Source of the DNA: Chlorocebus sabaeus
Taxonomy: Eukaryota > Chordata > Mammalia > Primates > Cercopithecidae
NCBI RefSeq assembly: GCF_047675955.1
Contig: NC_132914.1
Span: 42,929,521-42,993,520, forward strand
Length of the DNA stretch: 64,000 nt
Direction of reading: 5' to 3'
Positions within the stretch are counted from its first letter, which is position 1; every line of letters begins with the position of its first letter. Below, one piece after another: positions 1-11,400 of the stretch. Both the position numbers and the translations under genes were made by a program. The notes under the pieces were generated by a model. The model ran no database searches, was not told where the DNA came from, and saw nothing but the letters and a program-made list of their open reading frames with translations.

Positions 1-820
1 AAGGATATATATGATAAACTTTTTAAGTGGTTTGTGTGGCTTTCCTTGTTACTTCTGCTTTGAGAACTACTGCTGTGAACCACTTAACAGAAATTCTGAA
101 ATTGCAGAACCAACAGGCTACAGCCTCATATGAAGTTATTCATATCACCACCATTATGTTCCTGTAGCATCTCTTTTGTGCCCAGATGCATATGGCACTT
201 AGAGTATTTTTCTGCTCCCTAGAAATCATAAAAGTTGAGAGTAGAAAACCTTTTGTAATCAATATAATATAAATCATATACTTACCTTAAAAATGTCCAT
301 CCTTTTAGGACAAGGCAGCCCACCTGTTCGTACTGATTCATAGAGTCCTAAACACCAACCCATGGTTGAAGTTAAAAGTTCTAAACGCATCCTGCCCACT
401 CCCTTCCTTGTTGCATCTTGCCTACTTATACCTGATTCTCCCTGGATCAGACTCTTGGCTGCATGACTGCAATGTTTAATTTTCACCTTTGAGGGGTGAG
501 TTCTAAACCAGGCCTAGTTATTTCCAGAAAACCACCAGTCATCTGGCTCACTAAGGACCTGGGGAATCAGGAAGTCTAACTAGCTGCACTTGGGGATCAG
601 AAAACAGCTGCTGTGACTGTTACTTTCAGACCTGTGCTGCTTCTGCTGGGTCCACACCAGCAAAATAATGCAGCTCCTGCTACCACCACCCTGACTCCAT
701 TCAGCCCAGTTTCTGACCTAAGTGACATGCAGATGCTTCTGACAGGCATTTTTAAAAATTAGATCTGGAACCCTAGCTGCAAGAGAGTTTCTAGCCTTTG
801 AATTAGGAAGTTGGAATAAA
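1..820. other. ANO6 intron 10, no feature recognised
   Basis: This is AT-rich intronic sequence. The exon encoding TM1-TM2 was looked for and is not in 1-8272. No repeat family is obvious. Confidence 0.6.
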
Positions 821-1107
821 CGACTGGGTGTGGTGGCTCAGGCCTGCAATCTCAGCACTTTGGGAGGCTGAGGCAGGTGGATCACTGAGGTCAGGAGTTT
901 GAGACCAGCCTGGCCAACATGGTGAAACCCCGCCTCTACTAAAAATACAAAAATTAGACAGGTGTGATGGTGCACACCTGTAATCCCAGCTGGAGGCTGA
1001 GGCACGAGAATTTCTTGAATCCGGGAGACAGAGGTTACAGTGAGCCAAGATCACTACTGCACTCCAGCCTGGGCGTCAGAGTGAGACTCCATCTAAAAGA
1101 AAAAAAG
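821..1107 (+). repeat. Alu element, sense
   Basis: This is an Alu of about 285 bp with both arms and an A-rich tail. It is flanked by a TSD: AAGTTGGAATAAA at 808-820 and AAGTTGCAATAAA at about 1106-1118, with one mismatch. Confidence 0.95.
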
Positions 1108-2120
1108 TTGCAATAAAGGCTGAGCGAGTTAATCTAACTCCTGTGCCTCTGTGGGTTATGAGGCCTAAATAGTTTCGAGGCCTGTTAAAACATCCTAGAC
1201 CTTCAGCAGGAAACCCTTAGAGCAACCAGAACATTCCCATCTACCAGAATGTGTCTTGTCCTTAGACAATGCAGGATATAACATCACTAACACTTTACTG
1301 CTCTGAAATCTTTTTGGGTATATGGACATCTTCTTCATCTGATGCATATTTTGTTTAGATATAATAATATCCTGATTAAGAGGAAGAGCTGTTATTGAAC
1401 TCCAAGTTCCAGACAACCTTTCTCTTTTCTCATTATATATTGATGTAAGAGTTTTAACTGTGTCTAATCAGCACCTCTGGTTTGCCAGAGAACAGAAGTG
1501 CAGTGCTCCCTGCTGGAGTTCTGTCAGATGTCTTATTGCAGGGGGAGAGAGCAAAAGATACAGAACAGAAATTTCTGTCTGTGGTCATGCACGGTCACCC
1601 CAGGACCTGGTGCCCTCAATCTGGGACACACAGCATTGTGAGTCAGCACTGATGTGGCCCAGGAGTACTACAAAACACTGGGTGACTATTAGGTTAGCAG
1701 TGCCTTCCATAGACCCTGCAGAATCTGAGGCTGAGTGAAATAAGGAACTAAAACACTCTCCCATTGCTGCAACTCCCAGGGGTTTTCCTTCAAGGCTGAG
1801 GATTTGCTAACAGCTCATTATTTCTCACCAGGCTATGTCTTGCTTGCATTGCAATCCTATCACTTCCCAGGCAGAACTGCTTCCTGTAGTTCAGAATTTG
1901 GTAAACAGAAGCATATGTTCAAGTTCAGGGAGGAGAGAAGAGGGCATCCACTGTTCTTCCCTTATAGCACTGACTAGAATTGCTTATGTTGCTCTTTGCG
2001 AGAAAAGTTAAGAATGTGTTCATGAATTATCTCCTAGTTGATATTGGATAGATATGAGATAGATGCTAGATAGGTACTGAGTAAATGAGTGGCTATCACA
2101 CTCCAGTTTTAAAGATGAAT

Positions 2121-2177
2121 AAGATGACACTCAGGGAGTGAGTTATCTAAAGATGACACTCAGGGGCCAATTATCTA
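2121..2177 (+). repeat. Two-copy tandem duplication, about 29 bp unit
   Basis: AAGATGACACTCAGGG followed by a variable middle and TTATCTA occurs twice in direct succession. The stretch from 1119 to 2754 around it shows no other recognisable element. Confidence 0.75.
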
Positions 2178-2754
2178 AAGCCCCATAGACAAAAAGTGAC
2201 AAGCATAGAATAAGAGTTCTGCCAATAATTTGGCTATTAGTCTTTAGATTGAGACAAAATACAGGTATATTAATGAAGTTGCAGCAAGCTTTTAGAAAGA
2301 TGCAGAAATTTGTTTTTTACTGATATAATTGCATTATTTTGTTTGATGCTGTGAAAAAAAAATAAGAATGGGTTAGAAACTGTCAGTTTAGTCTCATTGG
2401 TTCTACCTCATGTGACACAGGTGCAGACCCTTCTTCTAGCGCAGAAATAAGAAACCACCAGTCTTCCAGCCTAATTTTAACAGGCTTATAAGTACCAGTT
2501 TTTCATTTATGCCTGTAAGTGTCAAAGTGCAACAAGATTTTAATGTGCTTAGTCACAGCATCCTTAAAAAATGGTTCTGCTGGAAGAGTATGTTTGCAGT
2601 CTGTAAGGTAGAAGAGTACACATGATAATTCCTTCAGCTGTTGACCCTGCACCCCTCCCCACAGTCAGGGTGCTCAAGCTTGATCTCACCAGTAAACTCT
2701 CAATGCTTCATGGTATATTCTCCATCTGGGGTTATCCTGGCCTGTTGCTGGGTA

Positions 2755-5094
2755 CAGGAATACCTCAGAGATACTGTGGGTTAGGTTCCAGACCACCACA
2801 AGAAGGTGAATATCACAGTAAAGGGAGCCACCAAATTTTTTGTTTCTCAGTGCATATCAAAGTTATGGTTATACCATACTGTAGTCTAGTGAGTGTGCAT
2901 AGCATTGTCAAAAAATGTACATACTTTAAAAATACTTTATTACTAAAATGCTGACAATCATCTGAGCCTTTAGAGAATGTTCATCTTTTTGCTGGGGGAG
3001 CGTCTTGCCTCGGTGTTGATGGCTGCTCCCTGATTAGCAGGGTGGTTGCTGAAGGTTTAGGTGGCTATGCCAATTTCTTAAAATAAGACAACAATAAAGT
3101 TTGCCACATTAGTGCACTCTTTTTTCACAAAAGAGTTATCTAGCATGTGATGCTATATGGTAGTATTTTACCCATAGTAGAACTTCTTTGAAAATTGGAG
3201 TCAATCCTCTCAAACCCTGCTGCAGCTTTATCAACTAAGTTTGTATAATTTTCTAAATCCTTTGTTGTCATTTCAGTAACGATAACATCTTCCCAGGAGT
3301 AGATTCCATCTCAGGAAACCACTTTCTTTGCAGATCCATAAAAAGCAACTTCTCATTCCTTCAAGTCTGATCATGAGACTATAGCAGTTCAGTCACATCT
3401 TCAGACTCCATTTCTAGTTCCTCTTGCTCTTTCTACCACATCTGCAATGACTTCCTCCACTGAAGTTTTGAACTTCTCAAAATCATCCATGAGGGTTAGA
3501 ATCAACTTCTCCTAAACTCCTGTTAATGTTGACATCTTGACCTCCTCCCATGAATTATGAATGCTCTTAAATGGCATCTAGAATGGTGAATCTTTTCCAG
3601 AAGATTTCTGTTTATTTTGCCAATGTCTAGCCAAATAATTACTATCTATGGCAACTGTAGCCTTACTAAATGTATTTCTTAAATAATAAAATATGAAAGT
3701 TGAAATGACTCCTTGATCTATGGGCTGCAGAATGAATGCTGTGTTCATAGCCATGAAAGCAATATTAATCTCTGTACATCTCCATCAGAGTTCTTGGGTG
3801 AGTGGATACATTGCCAATGAGCAGTAATTTTTTTAAAAGTAATTTTTTGTGAACAATGGGCTTGAAATAATTCAGCACACCATGTTATAAACAGATGTGC
3901 TGTCATCTAGGCTCTATTGTTCCATTTAGAGTACAGGCAGAGTAGATTTCACATAATTCTTAGAGGCCCTAGGGTTTTTGGAATGATCTATGAGCATTGG
4001 CTTCAACATGAAGTCACCAGCTGCGTTAGCCCCTAACGAGAGAGTGAGCCTGTCGTTGGAAGTTCTGAAGCCAGGCATTGACTTCTCTAGCTGTGAAAGT
4101 CCCAGATGACATCTTCTTCAGTGGGAGGCTATTTCATCTACCTTGAAAGTCTGTTGTGTAGCCACCTTCATCAAGGATCTTAGCTAGATCTTCTGGATAA
4201 CTTGTTCTGCTTGCATGTTAGCACTTGCTACTTCACCTTGCACTTCTATGCTATGGAGATGATTTCTTTCCTTAAACCTCATGAGCCAGCCTCTGCTAGC
4301 TTCAAACTTTTCTTCTGCAGCTTCCTCACCTCTCTCAGCCTTCACAGAATGGAAGAGAGTTCCGACCTTGCTCTGAATTAGGCTGTGGTTGAAGGGAATA
4401 TTGTGGCTGGTTTGGTCTTCTATCCAGATCATTAAAACTCTCTCCTTATCAGCAATAAGGTAGTTTCACTTTTTTATCATTTGTGTGTTCACTGGAGTAG
4501 CACTTTTCATATCCCTCAAGAACTTTTCCTTTGCACTCACAGCTTGGCAAACTGACACAAGAGGCCTAGCTTTCGATACGCCTTCCTCACTAAACTTAAT
4601 AATTTCTAGTTTTCACTTAAAGTGAGAGATGTGTGAGTCTTGTTTCACTTGAACACCTTGAAGGCATTGTAGGGTTATTAATTGACCTAATTTCACTATG
4701 GCATCAGATGGAACTATTGTTGGGTTAGCAGTTAGATGCAACTATTGTTGCATCTCAAGGAATAGAGAGGCAGAGAGATGGGGGAGCAGCCAATCAGTGG
4801 AATAGTCAGAACACACACATTTGTTAATTTTGCTATCTTATATAGGTGCACTTCATGTTGCCCCAAAACAATTACAATAGTAACATCAAAGATCACTTAT
4901 CACAGACCACTATAAAAGATACAGTGATAATGAAAAATTTGAAATGTGAGAATTACTAAAATGTGACACAAAGTGGGTACATGTTGTTGGAAAAATGGCA
5001 TTGATACAGGCTCAACGTGGGGTTGCCACAAACCATCAATTCATAAGAAGATAAAAACACTATCCGTAAAGCATGATAAATCAAGGTACATCTG
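2755..5094 (-). mobile_element. Tigger1 (pogo/Tc1-mariner) DNA transposon, near full length, inactive
   Basis: The 5' border CAGGAATACCTCAGAGATAC follows a TA, and the far end carries a diverged inverted copy (AAGGTACATCTG). The roughly 2340-bp length is close to the family's roughly 2.4 kb. The transposase is on the minus strand and is broken into fragments. The longest, 4184-4432, reads as the CENP-B-like DNA-binding part, with SLIQSKVGTLF and FEASRGWLMRFKERN. No intact DDE domain remains. An internal duplication around 4705-4760 repeats an ACTATTGTT motif. Confidence 0.9.
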
Positions 5095-6590
5095 TGCAGG
5101 AGGTACTGAAGGCCCAAGTAGACTAGCGTAGCAGGAAATAAGGAGTGTGGATGGTTATGTGTAGAGGTGAGCAGTTGGAGTCAGCTGGGACCTCTGTGTG
5201 GATGATTCCCCAGGTCGGGGGGTCCTCCAGTTTCTGGCTGGTTTCCTTCAGTTTGTCCATTCAGTGCATTCATTCATTACGTGCCTACTATGTCCCAGTG
5301 CTTCTGCTATGAAGAAAACCAAATCCCTGCACATGTGAAGGTGACATTTCAGTGGGTATGATAGACAGTAGACCTTGAAGCAGATACAGGTCGGGATGCA
5401 TGAGTGCTATGTATTAATATTTTGAAGGGCAGAAGAAGGGTTGACATAGGGAATAAAGTGTGCTCTTTCTGAGAGAATGCACGTGACCACTGGAATGATT
5501 TCATAGTTACAGAGAGGGAGACAGTGGAGGGAGCTTCAGGGGTGGGGGCATATTCAATACTGGTGGTAGGATTCTTGGTAGATTAAAAAGTAGGATCCTC
5601 TGTTGATTGAGGTATATGGGAGTTTTATCAAGGAGATGCAGAACCTTGGGGGGCTTTAGTAAGTGGGTGGTGTATGTTATACTGCTTCATATGCAGCCTA
5701 AGGAGGGTTGGTTCATGGGTGGCTCATTCCTCCCAACAGGGTCTCTTTGGGGAGAATCTGCCACCTGAGACCAGCATGGCTCAGCTGGGCAGCAAGACCA
5801 CCCAGTCACAGCTCAGTCCACAAAAGAACATGGTGCCCTCTAGATTTCCATCCCATTGACAAAGAAGCCAATACTCACTTCATTTCCCCTTGGGCAGGTA
5901 CAGAAGCACAAATGTCTGGGTTGTTTCTCAGTAGCCATCACCCTCTGTATAAAACAGTCAACAGTTTGATCCTGATTCCAACATCCAGGTTATTTCTACT
6001 CTAACTTACTGGAAAAGTAGTAGTCAAAACAAACACTGCTAGGAAGTAAGTGCTTTTAAACATGTTCAGTTGTCTTTGCCATTGGGGGGTGTTGGATTCT
6101 TGCTCCTTACAGGTGCATCCCAAGACTGCCTCCTGCATTTCCGGCTGCCCGCTGCAGGGTCTGCAGGAGTTCATTCTGGCTCTCTTCACTCTCTACTTCA
6201 GTGAGTCTCCACCCTGACTGCGTATTAAACCTTAAAAACAAAACAAACAAAAAGCAAAGCAACTGTGTTCAGGCCCCATTCCAGACCAAAAGTCATAATT
6301 TACAGGGTGGCACCTGAGCTCGGTATTCTGTAAAAGCTCCCTGGTCCTTCTTACATGCAGCCAGGGTGTGATTACCCTGCACCTCATTTAATAATCTCCT
6401 TCTCTCATGGCCCCAGTTGCCGCTTAAAACAGTGAAAGTCCAGCTCAACCCAGATCTTCCTCCTACGTTGTAGACTTTTACCTGTCTACTGGACATTTCT
6501 TCTTGAGTAGTCCACACGCATTGCATCTGATCATAACCAAACCACACACTTGACCTTCTTAACACACTTCCTATTTCCAAGGAATGCCAC
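5095..6590. other. ANO6 intron 10, diffuse ancient repeat
   Basis: About 5254-5560 reads like an old LINE-type fragment (CATTCATTCATTACGTGCCTACTATGT, a common ancestral-repeat phrase). The rest shows no gene or clear repeat. Short ORFs here have no recognisable homology. Confidence 0.4.
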
Positions 6591-6594
6591 TAGA

Positions 6595-7250
6595 ATTTAG
6601 GATATTGCCTGAGCCAGAAACCTGGATAGCATCCTTCTGTCATACCAGCATTCATCTGTCTACCTGCTCAACATCCCTCAGGGATCCTGCCACATCAGGT
6701 ACCTGCCAGTAGGTCTCCCTGCCCCTAGTCTCACTCTAGACTACCTTCAAAGGCTCCTCCACCTGTACGTTAAACTCTCTAAACTCCTTTCAAAGCACAG
6801 CAAACCCTTTGTGATGTGCCCCTGCAGAGCTCTTACCTGGCTGCCCCACCTCCATCACACATTTCGCTTACTACCAGATTATTTGCAGTTTTGGGAAAGT
6901 ACCTGGCTCTCTGGCCACCTTGCCTTTGCATGTGCAGCTCGCAGGTGGCCTTAGTGTTCCACCCACCACCGCTTTCACCTAATCAGCTCTGAGGCATCTC
7001 AGGACTCATCACAGTGGTCCCCTCCTCTGGGATGGCTTTCCCGGAAACACCTAGTTAAATATTCTGGCTCTATGTGCCCAGAGCAACCTGTGCTTACCTT
7101 TATCACGTCCCTCTTAATAAGCAACTATACCTATCACTTCAAGGACAGTATAATTCCCAAACGCCTAGGAGCTCCTTGAAGCAGGGACTGTGTCTTGTTT
7201 TCTCTATTCCCAGCTGATAGTAGACACTCAACGAATGTTTGTAAATAGAA
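6595..7250 (+). repeat. L2 LINE fragment, sense
   Basis: The text matches the L2 3' region, with CTTACCTGGCTGCCCC and the closing phrase GCAGGGACTGTGTCTTG, then GACACTCAACGAATGTTTG. Divergence is high, as expected for an ancient copy. Confidence 0.7.
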
Positions 7251-7822
7251 GAGTGGTAATTACAGAATTTCTTTATAGGAAAGACTTAGGGTTAGCAGTC
7301 TGATTAAAAGAAGGGCATAGGGTATTTACCCTGAAACTACATTTTTCAATTAACATTTAATGTTTTATTTAGTATTTAAAGTTAAAAATTCTGATTCCTA
7401 AAAAAATTATTTTAGTCATACTTTACATAAGATTGAGAAAAACATCAGTTTTCCGTATGAGTGAATATTAATGTATTTGGTACATCCCATATAAATCCTC
7501 TTATCCTTTAGGCCCTTAGGAAGGAAAGGAGAGTACAAGAAGGAGGGTGTGGGGAAAAGCAGATTAAGGATGGACCGTGAGCTCCTTTGGAACTGTGACC
7601 ATTTTTTGTGTTTTAGTTGGCAATAAGGTGCGGGAACATATGCTTCAGTGTCAGACCTACTCACATGTCTTCTGACCATCACATTGCCTTTCCCAGAATC
7701 TATAGTCTATTTCCTAATGTTGTAAATTACCAACATTTTCTTTAAAATCATGTTTTTCCCTTTTAAATAGTAGTATCTCCTATAATTTAGATTTGATTTG
7801 CCATATTCAGAAGTATTATGGA

Positions 7823-8186
7823 TCATATGGTTTGGCTCTGCGTCCCCACCCAAATCTCATGTCAAATTGTAATCCCCACGTGTCACGGGAGGGGCCTGGT
7901 AGGAGGTGATTGGATCATGGGGGTGGATTTCCCGCATCCTGTTCTTATGATAGTGAGTGAGTTCTCATGATATCTGATGGTTTAAAGCTGTGGCACTTTC
8001 CGCCTTGCTCTCTCTCTCCTATTGCCATGTAAGATGTGTTTTGCTTCCCCTTTGCCTTACACCATGATTGTAAGTTTCCTGAGGCCTCCCCAGCCATGCA
8101 GAACTGTAAGTCAATTAAACTGCTTTCCTTTATATATTACCCAGTCCAGGTAGTTCTTTATAGCAGTGTGAAAACAGGCCAGTACA
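7823..8186 (+). repeat. Solo MaLR LTR (MST/THE1 type), sense
   Basis: This is a 364-bp LTR beginning near ATATGGTTTGGCT, with the GCCATGTAAGA and CATGATTGTAAG blocks and a polyadenylation region. Flanks ATGGA (7818-7822) and ATAGA (8187-8191) are a 5-bp TSD with one mismatch. No internal region remains. It ends 86 bp before ANO6 exon 11. Confidence 0.92.
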
Positions 8187-8272
8187 ATAGATAATTAATG
8201 TTATTCAGTACAGATTTCTGAAACATCAATCATCATCGAAAATCCACACAAGCTGTTCTGTCTCTCTGTTAG

Positions 8273-8415
8273 TTACCTTGTTTTTGGAGTTTTGGAAGCG
8301 ACGCCAGGCAGAACTGGAGTATGAATGGGATACTGTTGAGTTACAGCAGGAAGAACAAGCCCGACCAGAATATGAAGCACGATGTACTCACGTAGTGATA
8401 AATGAGATTACTCAG
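8273..8415 (+). CDS. ANO6: ANO6 exon 11 (TM2 end and TM2-TM3 cytosolic loop)
   Basis: The exon is 143 bp, made of 2 nt of a split Val codon followed by 47 codons. It follows a pyrimidine-rich acceptor ending AG at 8271-8272 and ends CAG before gtaagg. It encodes the family signature LEFWKRRQ at the end of TM2, then an acidic, glutamine-rich cytosolic loop ending NEITQ. A MaLR LTR ends 86 bp upstream and a MER5-type element begins about 40 bp downstream. Confidence 0.97.
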
Positions 8416-11400
8416 GTAAGGAGGGTCATATTTAGGTGCAGTTTAATCTACTTACTGCTATGGTTCTCCTCCTTGGCCGCACATTAGAATCACTTGGGGG
8501 AGCTTAAAAAATATTGATGCCTGAGTTCCATCACTACATACTCTGGTACTTGGTAACCTGGGGGTATTCTGAGCACAGGGATTTTTTTAAAGCTCCTTTG
8601 GTGATTCTGATGTGCAGCCAAGGTGAAGAAGCACTGCTTAGAACAGTAGCCACCGGAGATAAATGGGGCCCCTTCTTTCATAAAAACAGTAAAAATACAA
8701 AAAAATAATTTTTACTGTGACATAGATATATAAGGAAAGAGGCATTGGTTTTTATAGTTGATTCTCAATTTTTCACATGTACTTTCATTATTCCAGCCCC
8801 TTATTCATCCTAGACCAGCTGCCCCTTTATCTTGCAGTGAGCCTCAGTCACTGCTCCACCTTCTGGTTGGGATGTGCAGAAAGTACTGTAGCCTTTATCC
8901 TTAAGTTGGAGAAAGGATGGAGGAAGAAGGAAAGTATTTTGTGAGGTCCAACTCTGTTCAGGTACTGTGCTAGGTATTTTATGTCATTGGAAAGGTAGAT
9001 TTGCTGCTGCTACCACTGCTCCAAAAATAAAAAACTGTATTCTGTCCGTGTAAATATTCCGAAGTCCCTGAAAGATGATTTTTAAGTCATCTGCATTCTT
9101 GCTCTTTTCCATCAACACAGAAAACTTTGAGCTGATTGTACTTGCAGTCATCAGCATAAGAACAGTAGGTTCTGAATACGAATAGCTCTTGGAAAGAAAA
9201 TACTTTTACCAAGAATGTCTGAAAATGTTCCCAACTATAGGTTTTATAAATTGAATCACAGATTTACAAAATGTTGGCACTAAAAGGAACCAGAGGGAAC
9301 AGTTCAATCTCTTCCTTTTACAAATGGAAAAAAAACGAGGTTCAGTTACCAGTAGAAAGTGACATTTGTCTTTCACAGTGTAACAAGCTCCAAAGAATCC
9401 CCATTATGAATAGTTCCTGCTGTTTACTAGAGAGGACAGGGTCAAAGCATATGTTGTTGAAAGATTGTATATTCAGAAATGAAAGCCAAAACTTAAACAA
9501 AATTAGATGTTTATGAAGTCATTTGAGCACTAAAAAAATCTTATAATACCAGCAACATGGGAAAAATACTGAAGAAAAGATAATTTGGTCATTTAAACCT
9601 GCCAATTTTATAGTTAAAATTGCCATCTTATAAGTTAAATTTCCCTTGAAATGTTGCTTGCTAAAACATTGCAAGTGAAGGTCCCTTTTTCTTTATGGTT
9701 GTTCCTCATTTCACTTTTGTTGCCCACATACCCTCCCTTTGTTTAGAGAGGCCTGTAGGGTGATAGTGAAGTCTCTGATGCCAGAGTTCATGTCTGAACA
9801 TAGCAACTTACTAGTTGGGTGATGTTGGACAAATTAGTTAACTTCTCTGTGCCTCAGTGACCTCATCTATAGAATGGGAATAATACAGTTGTTTCCTCAT
9901 GATTGCAGCTAAGGATTGAGTTAATGTATGGAAGCTACTTAGAATACTGCGTGGCACAGAGTTAAATACTCTGTAAGTATTTGCAGCTATTATTAGGCTG
10001 CTCTTACAATACAGGTAAATCATGTAGAGGGTTGATTTCTACTCTTAAGAACTTAAATATATTTTTATGAACTATAAAATGGAAATCCTCTAAAAATTTA
10101 TCATTCAAAATTAATATATAAAGCCCAACCAAGAAACACATAGTGGATACCTAGTATTACAGACATCTAGTAAATTTTTTGTCCTGCCTGGGCTCTGCGC
10201 TATCATCAGCGATTTCTAAAACCTAAAACAAGCCCAGAATTTAGCTTTGCAGTGTGGCACCATCAGACACCCAGATTCCTGAGCTCGGGTCATGGCCAAT
10301 AAACAGTTTATTCATGCTTGCATGTTCCAAAAACTTATTAAAATGAACACTGCACGTGTTTTGTGATGTATGACTTTGAAATTATTAACAAAAAAGTGCA
10401 ATTATGAGTAAGGAGACTATGCTTGCAAACTAATTTTTTAAAATTAAGTCTAAGATTTATTGGCCAGTCAGGAGAAAAATAATTTTATTACCGTAATCCC
10501 TTGATTGACTAAACTTTTTTGTTTTTGTAATTAGGAAGAAGAACGTATTCCCTTTACTGCCTGGGGAAAATGTATACGGATAACCCTCTGTGCAAGTGCT
10601 GTCTTTTTCTGGGTAATTCTATCACAAAAATGTTTTGAATGATTAAAAATATTTTCATTATGTAACAGATTTTTTAATATCTAATTTTAAATGTTGAGGA
10701 AACTAAGTGCTGAACCTAGAAACTGTATGGTCTCAGAGAGAGAGACAGATAGACAGATGTTTCCAGAGAACTATTTTAGCCGCCACATGAGCACCTCCCA
10801 AGGTTCAAGATACCTTATCTGTTCACAGTGGTTCTTCTAGTTCTTTTCACCTCATCTGTTTAAATCAGTGATTCCGGATTTTCCAGTTTCTGGTGAAGAC
10901 CAAATGGAAAGCATTAAGAATTCTAAAATTTTCCAACAGCAACAATCAAAATGTTGGCTGGGGGCGGTGGCTCACGCCTCTAATCCCAGCACTTTGGGAG
11001 GCTGAGGCGGGCAGATCACCTGAGGTCAGGAGTCAAAACCAGCCTGGCCAACATGATGAAACTTTGTCACTACTATAAATACAAAACTTAGCCAGGTGTG
11101 GTGGCACACACCTGTAGTCCCAGCTACTCGGGAGGCTGAGGCACGAGAATCACTTGAACCCAGAAGACGGAGGTTGCAATGAGCAAAAATCATGCCACTG
11201 CACTCGACTGGGTGACAGAGCAAGACTCCATCGCAAAAAAAATAAATAAAATGTCTAGGAATACCCTTAACAAAAAGATAATAGGAACTATCAAAGAAAA
11301 CATAAAAACTATTGAAAGTTGTAAAGAATCTGAATGAATGATTAAATGAATGATTCTAGATAGAAACACATTTTTGGTAAAATATCAGTACTTATTAAGT

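Noticed and set aside
4184..4432. Minus-strand ORF with a CENP-B-like sequence
   Set aside because: It is the surviving DNA-binding part of the Tigger1 transposase, with the rest broken. It is not a domesticated gene.
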